A stretch of 19,343 nucleotides of DNA from an uncultured bacterium (GCA_905216175.1 CAJMSV010000024.1:1-19343), one strand, 5' to 3'; counted from the stretch's first letter, positions 1 to 7,607 are shown. Notes: generated from the sequence alone by a model not told the origin. Numbers and translations are program-made.

Positions 1-527
1 TCCTCGCTATCCACACCGCCCACACCCCCCCCCACCACCTCGCTCCCACGCAAACCACATCCGTAGAGCACTTCCAAGATGGCATGGTCGCGCAAGCCCA
101 TCTCGCCCTCGGGGAAGTCTTGATCGAGCAGCGCCGAGACATCCTCCACCGATAGATACTCCGGCAAACGATCAGCCTTTTTAGGCAGGCGCAACGCCGC
201 CGTTGGATTTTGGGCCACAGCCCCATCGCGCACCAAAAAGGCATGCAGGCCCTTCACGGCCGCAAGCGCACGCTCCACCGAGGCATCGGAATAGCCCCCA
301 TCGCGACGGTCGGCGACAAAGCCCTCCACAACCTGACGGGTCACCTCTTCAAAAGACACAATACCCGCCCGCTCCAGATAGGCGCAGTACGTCGTCAGGT
401 CACGACGATAGGCCGCAATCGTGTTGCGCGCCAAACCCCGCTCGACCGCGAGGTAATCGAGATACTCCCCCGCCGCCACGGCGAGCGACGAGGGAGTAGC
501 TTCGGTATGTTCCTTATTCGCCGGCAC
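1..527 (-). CDS. xerD: XerD-type tyrosine recombinase, N-terminal part (gene runs off the left edge)
   Basis: Site-specific tyrosine recombinase of the XerC/XerD family, which resolves chromosome dimers at dif as a DNA-bound tetramer. About 175 residues are visible. The N-terminal core-binding (SAM-like) domain covers roughly residues 14-100 (YLDYLAVERGLARNTIAAYRRDL). The catalytic domain then begins (LPKKADRLPEYLSVEDVSALLD) and reaches the first catalytic arginine, Arg160 in YGCGLRGSE. The remaining catalytic residues (K, HxxR, H, Y) lie beyond the window. The GTG start at 527 is 2 nt after the pyrG stop codon and there is no later ATG at the N-terminus, so translation is probably coupled to pyrG; no strong ribosome binding site is seen. 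The residues after Arg160 are unusually glycine/valine rich (EVVGGGVGGVD), encoded by a stretch with nine consecutive C on the plus strand. XerC or another recombinase of the same family cannot be excluded from this half. Confidence 0.85.
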   Translation of the reverse strand, partial: MPANKEHTEATPSSLAVAAGEYLDYLAVERGLARNTIAAYRRDLTTYCAYLERAGIVSFEEVTRQVVEGFVADRRDGGYSDASVERALAAVKGLHAFLVRDGAVAQNPTAALRLPKKADRLPEYLSVEDVSALLDQDFPEGEMGLRDHAILEVLYGCGLRGSEVVGGGVGGVDSE

Positions 528-529
528 CC

Positions 530-2191
530 TTAGTCCGTAGCGAGGTTCATGGGCGTCACCTGCAGACGGTCGACACCCTCGTGCTGGCCGATCGAAGCGC
601 GCACGAACTCGCGGAACAGCGGCTGCGGGTTGGTCGGGCGGCTCTTGAACTCGGGATGAGCCTGAGTTGCCACATACCACGGATGCACGTCGCGCGGCAG
701 CTCGACCATCTCGACCAGGCGCTCGTCGGGCGACAGGCCCGAGATAACCAAACCGGCGTCCTCGAGCTGGTCGCGGAAGGCATTGTTGAACTCAAAGCGG
801 TGACGGTGACGCTCATAGACGAGCTCCTCGCCATATGCCTCGCGAGCGAGGGTATCGGCGGCGAGCTTGCACGGATAGGCGCCCAGGCGCATGGTGCCGC
901 CCTTCTCGGTCACGTCCTCCTGCGAGCTCATCAGATCGATGACGCTATACGGACCGTCCGGATCAAACTCGGAGGAGCTGGCACCGGCAAGGCCAACGAC
1001 ATTGCGGGCGAACTCGCACACGGCGACCTGCATACCCAGGCAAATGCCCAGATACGGAATCTTGTGCTCACGGGCAAACTCGGCCGCGAGGATTTTGCCC
1101 TCCAGGGCGCGCTTGCCGAAGCCGCCGGGAACCAGGATGCCCGAGGCGTCGCCCAGAACCTCGGAGACATTCTGCTCGTCGAGGCTCTCGCCGTCGACCA
1201 GCTGGACGTCCACATGGCGATCGTAGAAGACGCCCGCATGGTGCAGGGCCTCGATAACCGACAGGTACGCATCGGGCAGCTGCGTGTACTTACCCACGAC
1301 GGCGATCTTCACCTTGTCGGCGTGATGGTTGGCGTGATTCTGTTTGCGCAGGAACTCGTTCCACTCGCTCATGTCGCGCTCACGCGGATCCAGACCCAGG
1401 CGCTCGCAAATGCGCAGGTCAAAGTCCTGCTCGGCAAGCAGCTGCGGAACATCGTAAATACTCGCGCAGTCCTCGTTGGTAAAGACACAATCGGTGTCGA
1501 CGTCGCAGAAGCTTGCGATCTTTCCGCGGATAGCGTCATCGATATGGTGGTCGGAGCGCAGCACGATGATATCGGGCTGGATGCCAAAGCTGCGGAGCTC
1601 CTTGACGGAATGCTGAGTGGGCTTGGTCTTGACCTCGTGGGCGGCGGCGATATAGGGAACGAGCGACACGTGGATGTAGCAGACGTTCTCGGGGCCGGCC
1701 TCCTTGCGGTACTGACGGATGGCCTCGACAAACGGTTGGGACTCGATGTCGCCGATCGTGCCGCCCAGCTCGGTGATGACTACATCGGAGCCGGTTTGCT
1801 CCTCAATGCGGCGGAACTTGTCCTTAATGGCATTGGTGACGTGGGGAATCACCTGCACGGTACCGCCCAAAAAGTCGCCGCGACGCTCACGGGCGATTAG
1901 GCTTTTGTAGATGGCACCGGTCGTAAAGTTGGAATCGCGGGTCAGGTTCTCATCAATAAAGCGCTCGTAATGACCCAGGTCCAGGTCGGACTCGTAACCA
2001 TCCTCGGTAACGAAGACCTCACCATGCTGGAAGGGGCTCATGGTACCGGGGTCGCCGTTCAGATACGGGTCGGCCTTCTGCATCGTTAATTTGTAGCCAC
2101 GCGACTTGAGCAGACGGCCCAGCGAGGCCGCGGTGATACCCTTGCCCAGGGACGAAACCACGCCACCGGTTACGAACACATGCTTGGTCAT
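530..2191 (-). CDS. pyrG: CTP synthase (glutamine hydrolysing)
   Basis: Converts UTP, ATP and glutamine to CTP in the cytoplasm, the last step of de novo pyrimidine nucleotide synthesis. At 553 residues it has the family's usual length. The synthetase (amidoligase) domain opens with VFVTGGVVSSLGKGITAASLG (residues 5-25, P-loop) and includes DPGTMSPFQHGEVFVTEDG (47-65) and ELGGTIGDIES (141-151). The class I glutamine amidotransferase domain begins near residue 293. Its nucleophile is Cys384 in GICLGMQ, and His512 and Glu514 in HPEF complete the triad. The ATG at 2191 begins at the conserved MTKHVFVTGG and has an AGGT ribosome binding site about 8 nt upstream. It is preceded by its own candidate promoter and by the terminator of the upstream regulator gene, and the recombinase gene follows after 2 nt. 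No reiterative-transcription attenuator of the Bacillus pyrG type is apparent. Confidence 0.98.
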   Translation of the reverse strand: MTKHVFVTGGVVSSLGKGITAASLGRLLKSRGYKLTMQKADPYLNGDPGTMSPFQHGEVFVTEDGYESDLDLGHYERFIDENLTRDSNFTTGAIYKSLIARERRGDFLGGTVQVIPHVTNAIKDKFRRIEEQTGSDVVITELGGTIGDIESQPFVEAIRQYRKEAGPENVCYIHVSLVPYIAAAHEVKTKPTQHSVKELRSFGIQPDIIVLRSDHHIDDAIRGKIASFCDVDTDCVFTNEDCASIYDVPQLLAEQDFDLRICERLGLDPRERDMSEWNEFLRKQNHANHHADKVKIAVVGKYTQLPDAYLSVIEALHHAGVFYDRHVDVQLVDGESLDEQNVSEVLGDASGILVPGGFGKRALEGKILAAEFAREHKIPYLGICLGMQVAVCEFARNVVGLAGASSSEFDPDGPYSVIDLMSSQEDVTEKGGTMRLGAYPCKLAADTLAREAYGEELVYERHRHRFEFNNAFRDQLEDAGLVISGLSPDERLVEMVELPRDVHPWYVATQAHPEFKSRPTNPQPLFREFVRASIGQHEGVDRLQVTPMNLATD

Positions 2192-2249
2192 ATTGAGTTA
2201 CCTGCGCTTCCCGTAGAAGTTGTTTATCCACATCTTACGGGTCTTCATT

Positions 2250-2278
2250 GTAATACTCGCGCCGCGGACCGTTCGCAA
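2250..2278 (-). promoter_or_regulatory. Candidate sigma-70-type promoter of pyrG
   Basis: On the minus strand TTGCGA (2278-2273) is followed after 17 bp by TATTAC (2255-2250). Each hexamer matches the consensus at four of six positions. It lies about 60 bp upstream of the pyrG ATG and downstream of the terminator at 2313-2344. Prediction from sequence only. Confidence 0.4.
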
Positions 2279-2312
2279 TTTTTCTCGCGTGCGATTGCAT
2301 TTCTCAATCTTG

Positions 2313-2344
2313 AAACAAAACGCCGCCCGGTTTCCCAGGCGGCG
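2313..2344 (-). terminator. Rho-independent terminator of the winged-helix regulator gene
   Basis: On the minus strand CGCCGCC pairs with GGCGGCG around a 9-10 nt loop, followed by TTTTGTTT. It starts about 25 nt after the regulator stop codon and separates that gene from pyrG. Confidence 0.85.
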
Positions 2345-2369
2345 TCGCTATGGCAAGGGTTACATGCTG

Positions 2370-2708
2370 CTATCGATCAGCAACCTCGTCCTCAAGCATT
2401 TCTTGAACGAGCATGCCGGTACGGACGCCCTCAAGATACCACTCGCCACGTTCGGTGAGGCAAATGCCATTTGCAAGCTGACCGCCGTCGTCGCTATAAC
2501 GCGAGACGACATCAATCATGCCTTCGGAATCCAAGCGATCGATTGCGGCGCGGGCACGATACGGCGAAACCCCCACGCGCTCGGCAAGCGTTTTGCGCGA
2601 GAAGCCATACGGCCCGCCATTGTCTTCGGTTTGCTGGTCGATCTCCATCAACACCAGCACCTCGACACGCTTCATATCGTTGACACTCGCACGACCCTTG
2701 CCCGCCAT
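2370..2708 (-). CDS. Small winged helix-turn-helix protein, putative transcriptional regulator
   Basis: Predicted DNA-binding protein of 112 residues with unknown target. Residues about 32-75 read as a helix-turn-helix and wing: FSRKTLAERVGVSPYRARAAIDRL is a recognition-helix pattern, followed by DSEGMIDVVSRYSDDGGQ and ICLTERGEWYLEG. This resembles MarR/DUF24-like winged-helix folds, but I cannot assign a subfamily. The start chosen is the ATG at 2708 because GAGGAGG lies 5-6 nt upstream; an in-frame ATG at 2762 would add 18 residues but has no such site. The acidic C-terminus (EMLEDEVADR) is typical of short regulators. The gene has a terminator on each side (2896-2930 upstream, 2313-2344 downstream), so it is probably monocistronic. 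A role in regulating its neighbours is possible but not shown. Confidence 0.8.
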   Translation of the reverse strand: MAGKGRASVNDMKRVEVLVLMEIDQQTEDNGGPYGFSRKTLAERVGVSPYRARAAIDRLDSEGMIDVVSRYSDDGGQLANGICLTERGEWYLEGVRTGMLVQEMLEDEVADR

Positions 2709-2895
2709 AGCAGCCTCCTCAAACCGAGCACGAGCATCTAACGCGCCGTGCGCGACCGACACACCTCACGATGGCAGGTAATATCCATCATGCGGCATCC
2801 CGCTAAGGATGAAACAGTTACGGTTATTGTATACCGCTCAAATTGTTTCTAGGCAGGTAAACAGCTATTTTTCGCCGAAATAGGCGCTTTATTGA

Positions 2896-2930
2896 ACAAA
2901 AAGCCGTACCGGGCGCTAACCCGATACGGC
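2896..2930 (-). terminator. Rho-independent terminator of the DUF1846 gene
   Basis: On the minus strand GCCGTATCGGG pairs with CCCGGTACGGC (one G-U or mismatch position) around a 6-nt loop, followed by TTTTTGT. It lies about 35 nt after the DUF1846 stop codon. Confidence 0.9.
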
Positions 2931-2964
2931 CAAAATGCAATGCAATTACCGCGGTGCTTCAAAC

Positions 2965-4446
2965 TTAGCGATGGAAGAAACCGCGGCGCTCAAACTTGGG
3001 CTCGCAGCACACGTTGATACCCAGTTTGCGCAGTACCGTCTCGTCCGTCGGCGAGATAATCACGCTAAAGAAGGCATCGCAACCGCGCAGCTGCTCCAGG
3101 CCCGAAAGGACGCGAGCGGCCGTCTCACTCGTGGCCGAGGTGATCGACAGCGCCATAAGCGTCTCGTCGGTGTGGAGGCGCGGGTTTTTGCTGCCCAGAA
3201 AATGCGTCTTGAGCTTGCTGATGGGCTCGATCGCCTCATCGCTAATGACCTCGAGCTCAAGGTCGACGCCCGAGACATGCTTGAGGGCGTTCATAATGAG
3301 CGAACTTGCGGCGCCCAGGCGCGTGGAGGTCTTACCGGTCACCACGGAGCCATCGGGCATGACCATGGCACCCACGGGACCACCCGTCAGCTGCTCCCTG
3401 GTGAGGGCCGCCGAACGCGCCGGTGAGTAGTTCTTATCGATGCCGGCTTTCTTCATAATAATCTTGAGACGGTCGACTTGCTCATCGCCCACGCCGGTAC
3501 GGCGCACATTTTCGACCGCGGTAAAGTAGCGGCGGACGATCTCCATCTTGGAAGCGTCGCGGCAGGCATCGTCATCGGTGATGGCAAAGCCGACCATATT
3601 GACGCCCATGTCCGTAGGGCTCTGGTAGGGGCTCTTGCCCAGGATCTTTTCCATCAGGGCACGGACTACCGGGAAGGCCTCGACGTCACGGTTGTAGTTG
3701 ACCGTGGTCTTGTTGTAGGCCTCCAAGTGGAAGGAGTCGATGATATTGGCATCGTCGAGGTCTGCCGTGGCGGCCTCGTAGGCAATGTTGACCGGATGCG
3801 TAAGGGGCAGATTCCAGACCGGGAAGGTCTCGAACTTGGCGTAGCCGGCGGCGGTACCGTGCTTATGCTCGTGATACAGCTGCGAGAGGCAAGTGGCGAG
3901 CTTGCCCGAGCCGGGGCCGGGTGCCGTCACGACAACGAGTGGACGCGTGGTCTCGACAAACTCGTTCTTGCCGTAGCCTTCGTCAGAAACGATCAGATCA
4001 ACATCGTGCGGATACCCCTCGATGGGATAGTGCAGCTTGGCGGGAATACCGAGCGCGTTCAGGCGGTTGCGGAACACATCGGCAGCAGGCTGGCCGGCGT
4101 ACTGGGTGATGACCACAGCCGCGACGGCAAAGCCGTTGCCGCGGAACAGGTCAACCAGGCGCAGCACATCCTCGTCATAGGTAATGCCAAGGTCACCACG
4201 AGCCTTGTTTTTCTCGATGTGGTTCGCGTTGATCGCGATGATAACCTCGACATCGTCGGCGATGCTCTTGAGCATGCGGAACTTGCTGTCCGGTTCAAAA
4301 CCCGGCAGCACGCGGCTCGCATGATAGTCATCGAACAGCTTACCGCCAAACTCCAAATAGAGCTTGCCACCAAACTGCGAGATGCGCTCCTTAATGTGAG
4401 CAGCCTGCAGCTCGATATACTTCGCGTTGTCGAAACCCTGGCGCAT
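2965..4446 (-). CDS. DUF1846 (UPF0371) family protein
   Basis: Conserved cytoplasmic protein of unknown function. At about 493 residues it is full length for the family, which is widespread in anaerobic and gut Gram-positive bacteria. The family signature is visible from the N-terminus: RQGFDNAKYIELQAAHIKER, then FGGKLYLEFGGKLFDDYHASRVLPGF, then EKNKARGDLGITYDEDVLRL. A glycine-rich loop APGPGSGKLATCLSQLYHE (about residues 175-193) resembles a nucleotide-binding P-loop, so a phosphate or nucleotide ligand is plausible but only inferred. The start chosen is the ATG at 4446, which begins with the conserved RQGFDN and has GGGAG 6-7 nt upstream. An in-frame ATG at 4470 would add eight residues (METGREPY) but has no ribosome binding site and sits just downstream of a TATAAT box. 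The gene is bounded downstream by its own terminator and upstream by the repeat-rich gap 4447-4985. Confidence 0.9.
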   Translation of the reverse strand: MRQGFDNAKYIELQAAHIKERISQFGGKLYLEFGGKLFDDYHASRVLPGFEPDSKFRMLKSIADDVEVIIAINANHIEKNKARGDLGITYDEDVLRLVDLFRGNGFAVAAVVITQYAGQPAADVFRNRLNALGIPAKLHYPIEGYPHDVDLIVSDEGYGKNEFVETTRPLVVVTAPGPGSGKLATCLSQLYHEHKHGTAAGYAKFETFPVWNLPLTHPVNIAYEAATADLDDANIIDSFHLEAYNKTTVNYNRDVEAFPVVRALMEKILGKSPYQSPTDMGVNMVGFAITDDDACRDASKMEIVRRYFTAVENVRRTGVGDEQVDRLKIIMKKAGIDKNYSPARSAALTREQLTGGPVGAMVMPDGSVVTGKTSTRLGAASSLIMNALKHVSGVDLELEVISDEAIEPISKLKTHFLGSKNPRLHTDETLMALSITSATSETAARVLSGLEQLRGCDAFFSVIISPTDETVLRKLGINVCCEPKFERRGFFHR

Positions 4447-4485
4447 ATATGGCTCCCGTCCCGTTTCCATTTAATGTCTTAGGCG

Positions 4486-4491
4486 ATTATA
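4486..4491 (-). promoter_or_regulatory. Candidate -10 box for the DUF1846 gene
   Basis: A perfect TATAAT lies on the minus strand 40 bp upstream of the chosen ATG at 4446, giving a leader of roughly 30 nt. This spacing supports the shorter start. No good -35 hexamer is visible 16-18 bp upstream. Confidence 0.4.
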
Positions 4492-4563
4492 ACGGAGCCC
4501 GCCCTCCCCGATACCCAGACCATCAACAGGCACCAACCAAACACGCCACCGCAACTTCCCCTT

Positions 4564-4691
4564 TTGGCGCAAAGTAACCTGACCCCTTTGCACCAACAAC
4601 AGAAACGTCGCGGGCAGAGAACGGACAGCGAACGGGCACCAGAGCGAACAAGCAGCCCCCTGCACCAATAAGGGGAACGTCGCAGGTTGAG
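4564..4691. repeat. Degenerate intergenic repeat pair with internal hairpin
   Basis: Two related units occur at 4583-4619 and 4656-4691. Both carry TGCACCAA, then AA, then AACGTCGC and GG and end in GAG, with about 73 bp from one to the next. In addition TTGGCGCAAAG (4564-4574) and CTTTGCACCAA (4586-4596) form an inverted repeat with 10 of 11 bases paired. The stretch has small open frames on the minus strand but no credible protein. It looks like a remnant of a dispersed extragenic palindromic repeat; that it is multicopy in the genome is inference. Confidence 0.5.
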
Positions 4692-4708
4692 CATAAGTCA
4701 GCGAGCGA

Positions 4709-4800
4709 CGTCCAGGACGTACAAGTTGGCATGAAAAAGGCAAGGCATAGACCTTTTGGTCATGCCTTGCCTTTTGAATGACAAATTGTCGTCCTGGACG
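4709..4800. repeat. Nested palindromic element around a bidirectional terminator
   Basis: Outer arms CGTCCAGGACG (4709-4719) and CGTCCTGGACG (4790-4800) are perfect inverted repeats of 11 bp, each also nearly self-complementary. Between them lies the long hairpin at 4734-4775. The 92-bp unit has the architecture of a small palindromic mobile or extragenic repeat, but no flanking target duplication is evident. Confidence 0.5.
4734..4775. terminator. Bidirectional rho-independent terminator
   Basis: AAAAGGCAAGGCAT pairs perfectly with ATGCCTTGCCTTTT. After a single bulged A, GACC pairs with GGTC across a TTTT loop. U-tracts are produced on both strands (five on the minus strand, four on the plus strand). 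It is the first hairpin with a good U-tract after the YfcC-family gene and is the likely end of that minus-strand transcript. Confidence 0.85.
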
Positions 4801-4817
4801 GCGCGCAGCGTCGACTG

Positions 4818-4844
4818 GTTGCGCGGTTCGTAGAACCGCGCAAC
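4818..4844. repeat. Perfect 12-bp inverted repeat with 3-nt loop
   Basis: GTTGCGCGGTTC (4818-4829) and GAACCGCGCAAC (4833-4844) are exactly complementary, separated by GTA. There is no U-tract on either side, so it is not a standard terminator. It sits in the 3' region of the YfcC-family gene and could stabilise the transcript end. Confidence 0.6.
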
Positions 4845-4852
4845 ATGAGAGC

Positions 4853-4985
4853 GCCCCCTCCCGCGCACGGAACGGAAGGGGGCTAAAGGTAGGAGTCTAC
4901 CGGTGGGTTTACCCCACCGGACAGACGATGACCAGGTGATCCTCTACAGGATCGTCAAGGTTTCCGTGGGGTACCCGTTGGGTAC
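4853..4985 (-). other. Structured 3' region of the YfcC-family gene (four or more hairpins)
   Basis: Immediately after the stop codon the minus-strand transcript would form GTACCC/GGGTAC (4971-4985). Next come GATCCT/AGGATC (4938-4953), with GACGAT/ATCGTC complementarity around it, CCGGTGGG/CCCACCGG (4900-4920) and GCCCCCT/AGGGGGC (4853-4883). None has a run of U after it. Together with the palindromes further on, about 250 nt between stop codon and U-tract terminator are almost wholly paired. This may be a structured 3' UTR or a 3'-derived small RNA; no known RNA family is recognised. Confidence 0.45.
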
Positions 4986-6464
4986 TTAGAGCAGCACGCA
5001 GGCGACGGTCAGGATGACGGCGCAGACGACGGAGAGAGCGACGATGAGCTTAAGGGCAAACTTGAGCCAGGTCGTCCACTCGATCTTGGCCAGGGCGAGA
5101 CCGCCCATGATGGCGCCGGAGGTCGGGGTGAACAGGTTCACGACACCGATGGCGGCGGAGAAGATCATGACCATGACCTCAGGCGAGAAGCCGAGCTTAA
5201 CAGCCAGCGGTCCCATGATGGGCATGGAGACGGTGGCCATACCGGAGGTCGAGGGGATCAGGAAGGACAGGCCGAAGTAGACCAGGAAGCTCATGGGAGC
5301 GAAGATCACGCCGGACAGGCCAGCCAGGGCATTGGCGGCAGCGTCGAGGACGAAGACGTCGAGGCCGGTGTTAGCCATGAGGACGGAGATACCACGGGCG
5401 AGGGCGATAACGAGATCAACGGACATCATGTCGGCAGCGCCGGTGATGAAGGTGTTGACGATCTGCTTCTCGGACAGGCCACCGATGATACCGATCAGGA
5501 CGGCCATGAGGAAGAACCAGGTGGAAGCCTCGTCGAAGTACCACTGGCCAATGGGCAGGCCGGTGATCAGGGCAGACCAGCCCTGGACGACGGCGTTACC
5601 GTCGGCGGCGTAGACAGCGCCAGCGTCGAAGAAGTTGGCGACGCCCTCGTTGAGGTCGGCCAGTGGAATGAAGCCGACGATCATGACGACGAAGGTGAAG
5701 GCGAAGGCGATCAGAACACCCTTCTGACGACCGGTGAGCTTGACCTCCTTGTGGACCTCGGAAGCAGCCTTGCCGTGAGCCTCTTCGGCGTCCTTGAGCT
5801 CCTGCATCGACAGGATGGTGGAACCCTTGTCAGCCTTGACCTTCTTGGCATAGTTCATCACGAAGACGATGGACATAGCGGTAGTGACAATCCACAGGAC
5901 GGCACCGAGGCCGATGATGATGGACTGGTTGACCTCAATGCCAACACCGGTCAGAGCGTCGACGGCAGCGCCGACGGCGAACGGGTTAACCGTGGAGCCC
6001 AGGCAGCCGCAGCCAGCGCCGAGCAGGACGGTAGCGGCACCGACCATGGGGTCGAAGCCAGCAGCCATCATGGTAGCGGCGAGCAGGGCGTAGAAGGGAA
6101 CGGTCTCCTCGCACATACCATAGGTGGTACCACCGAGGGAGAAGATGAGCATAAGGACAGGAACGAGCATGATCTCGTTGCCCTTAAGCTTCTGCACCAG
6201 AACGGCGATGCCGTTGTCCAGAGCGCCGGTCTCGGTCATCATACCGAGGAAGCCGCCCAGGATCATAACGAAGAGGCAGACGGGCAGAGCGTCAGCGAAG
6301 CCCAGGATCGGGGCGGTGCAGAAATCGCTCAGGCGGGCTGCGGTAACCGCGCCGCCGGACGTGCCGGAGACGATAACGGTAATCACTGCAACAATTGCCA
6401 GCAGAGCTAGAAGAATGGTGAACGATGAAGGCATACCGCGCTTTTTCTTAGCGGTCTCAGTCAT
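4986..6464 (-). CDS. YfcC/DcuC-family membrane carrier, probable arginine/ornithine (or citrulline) exchanger of the ADI cluster
   Basis: Integral membrane protein of about 492 residues with some 11-12 hydrophobic segments, belonging to the YfcC branch of the C4-dicarboxylate anaerobic carrier (DcuC-like) family. Visible family features are the N-terminal TM segment after a short basic tail (TETAKKKRGMPSSFTILLALLAIVAV), FVMILGGFLGMMTETGALDNGI, GTTYGMCEETVPFYALL and GCGCLGSTVNPFA. The second half carries the matching repeat FLIPSTSGMATVSMPIMGPLA and LFTPTSGAIMGGLALA. In several Gram-positive ADI clusters proteins of this family act as the arginine/ornithine antiporter (ArcD). The position next to an OTC gene and arcA supports that role here, but substrate is inferred. 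The start chosen is the ATG at 6464, with AAGGGGGG about 9 nt upstream; ATGs at 6473 and 6491 are in frame but badly placed relative to that site. It follows the OTC terminator, so it is expressed by read-through or from an unseen promoter. Confidence 0.85.
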   Translation of the reverse strand: MTETAKKKRGMPSSFTILLALLAIVAVITVIVSGTSGGAVTAARLSDFCTAPILGFADALPVCLFVMILGGFLGMMTETGALDNGIAVLVQKLKGNEIMLVPVLMLIFSLGGTTYGMCEETVPFYALLAATMMAAGFDPMVGAATVLLGAGCGCLGSTVNPFAVGAAVDALTGVGIEVNQSIIIGLGAVLWIVTTAMSIVFVMNYAKKVKADKGSTILSMQELKDAEEAHGKAASEVHKEVKLTGRQKGVLIAFAFTFVVMIVGFIPLADLNEGVANFFDAGAVYAADGNAVVQGWSALITGLPIGQWYFDEASTWFFLMAVLIGIIGGLSEKQIVNTFITGAADMMSVDLVIALARGISVLMANTGLDVFVLDAAANALAGLSGVIFAPMSFLVYFGLSFLIPSTSGMATVSMPIMGPLAVKLGFSPEVMVMIFSAAIGVVNLFTPTSGAIMGGLALAKIEWTTWLKFALKLIVALSVVCAVILTVACVLL

Positions 6465-6555
6465 GGTTCTCATCCCCCCTTCATAAATCATTTAACTTTC
6501 TCGCGCGAAGCGGATTTTCCGTGCCGTGCCCACCGCCCGACGCAAGATATTTACC

Positions 6556-6596
6556 AGACAAAACCGCTCGGGGTGAGCAGCAATACACCCCGAGCG
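6556..6596 (-). terminator. Rho-independent terminator after the OTC gene
   Basis: CGCTCGGGGTG and CACCCCGAGCG are perfectly complementary (11 bp) around a 10-nt loop. On the minus strand they are followed by GTTTTGTCT. It lies 15 nt after the OTC stop and about 90 nt before the YfcC-family start, so it would attenuate transcription between the two genes. Confidence 0.85.
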
Positions 6597-6611
6597 AGAT
6601 GCTAGATGCTC

Positions 6612-7607
6612 TTACTTGAGCGTGGCGTACATGACAGCCTTGATGGTGTGCATGCGGTTCTCGGCCTCGTCGAAGACCTTGGAAGCGGGGCTCTCGAAGA
6701 CCTCGTCGGTGACCTCCTGCTCGGTGATGCCGAACTGCTCGCACTTCTCTGCGCCAATCGTGGTGTTGGTGTCGTGGAAGCTGGGCAGGCAGTGCAGGAA
6801 GATGGCACCCGGGTTGGCCATAGCCATGACTTCGGAGGTGACACGATACGGGGTGAGCTGAGCGATGCGCTCGGCCCAGACCTCGTCGGGCTCGCCCATG
6901 GAGACCCACACGTCGGTGTAGATAACGTCGGCACCGGTGACGCCGTCCTTGACGTCGGTGGTCAGCTAGATGGTGCAGCCGTTGGCCTCGGCGATGGGCT
7001 TGCAGGCCTCGATGACGTCGTCAGCGGGCATGCACTCCTCGGGGCCGCAGGCCACGAAGTTCATACCGCGCTTGGAGCAGACGACCATGAGGGAGCGAGC
7101 AACGTTGTTCTTGCAGTCGCCCATGAAGACGAGAGTCTTGCCCTTGATGTCGTAATTGAAGTTCTCCTGGACGGTCAGGATGTCGGCGAGCATCTGGGTG
7201 GGATGCCACTCGGTGGTCAGGCCGTTCCAGACAGGCACGCCGGACTTAGCAGCGAGCTCCTCGACGTCGTCCTGGGCAAAGCCACGGAACTCGATGCCGT
7301 CATACATGCGGCCGAGAACGCGGGCGGTGTCCTCGATGGACTCCTTCTTGCCCATCTGCGACGAACCCGGATCGAGGTAGGTGACGCCCATGCCCAGATC
7401 CATGCCGCCGACCTCGAAGGCGCAGCGGGTACGAGTGGAGGTCTTCTGGAAGAGCAGAACGATGTTCTTGCCCTCGAGATAGCGGTGCGGAACGCCAGCG
7501 CGCTTCATATCCTTGAAGTTCATGGAAAGCTTGAGCAGGTACTCGATCTCCTCGGTGGTGAGGTCGAGAAGCTTGAGGAAGCTACGGCCGGAGAGGTTAA
7601 CACCCAT
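6612..7607 (-). pseudogene. argF: Ornithine carbamoyltransferase interrupted by an in-frame amber codon
   Basis: Ornithine carbamoyltransferase interconverts citrulline plus phosphate and ornithine plus carbamoyl phosphate; beside arcA the catabolic direction (ArcB role) is expected. The frame is otherwise intact over 331 codons, the normal length. It has the carbamoyl phosphate loop STRTR (residues 57-61), WHPTQ (134-138) and FMGDCKNN (161-168). Codon 214 is TAG (6968-6966). The same frame continues directly as LTTDVKDGVTGADVIYTDVWVSMGE and reaches HCLPSFHD and a normal C-terminus ending TIKAVMYATLK. One base change (for example from CAG, Gln) explains the stop; there is no frameshift or deletion. 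The truncated 213-residue product would lack the ornithine-binding domain including HCLP and should be inactive. The ATG at 7607 has AAAGGAA 7 nt upstream. A base-call or assembly error is possible. The gene follows arcA copy 1 by about 105 nt. Confidence 0.9.

Noticed and set aside
4471..4743. Minus-strand open frame of 90 codons in the repeat region
   Set aside because: It is made of the degenerate repeats themselves (the peptide repeats PATF-LLVQ), overlaps a terminator and has no credible ribosome binding site or family.
4564..4844. CRISPR-like array
   Set aside because: The repeats are few, degenerate and unequally spaced, and are inverted rather than regularly repeated direct units; no cas gene is near.
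6966..6968. Readthrough of the OTC amber codon as pyrrolysine
   Set aside because: Pyrrolysine is known in methylamine methyltransferases and a few others, not in OTC, and no pyl genes are in view. A nonsense mutation or base-call error is simpler.
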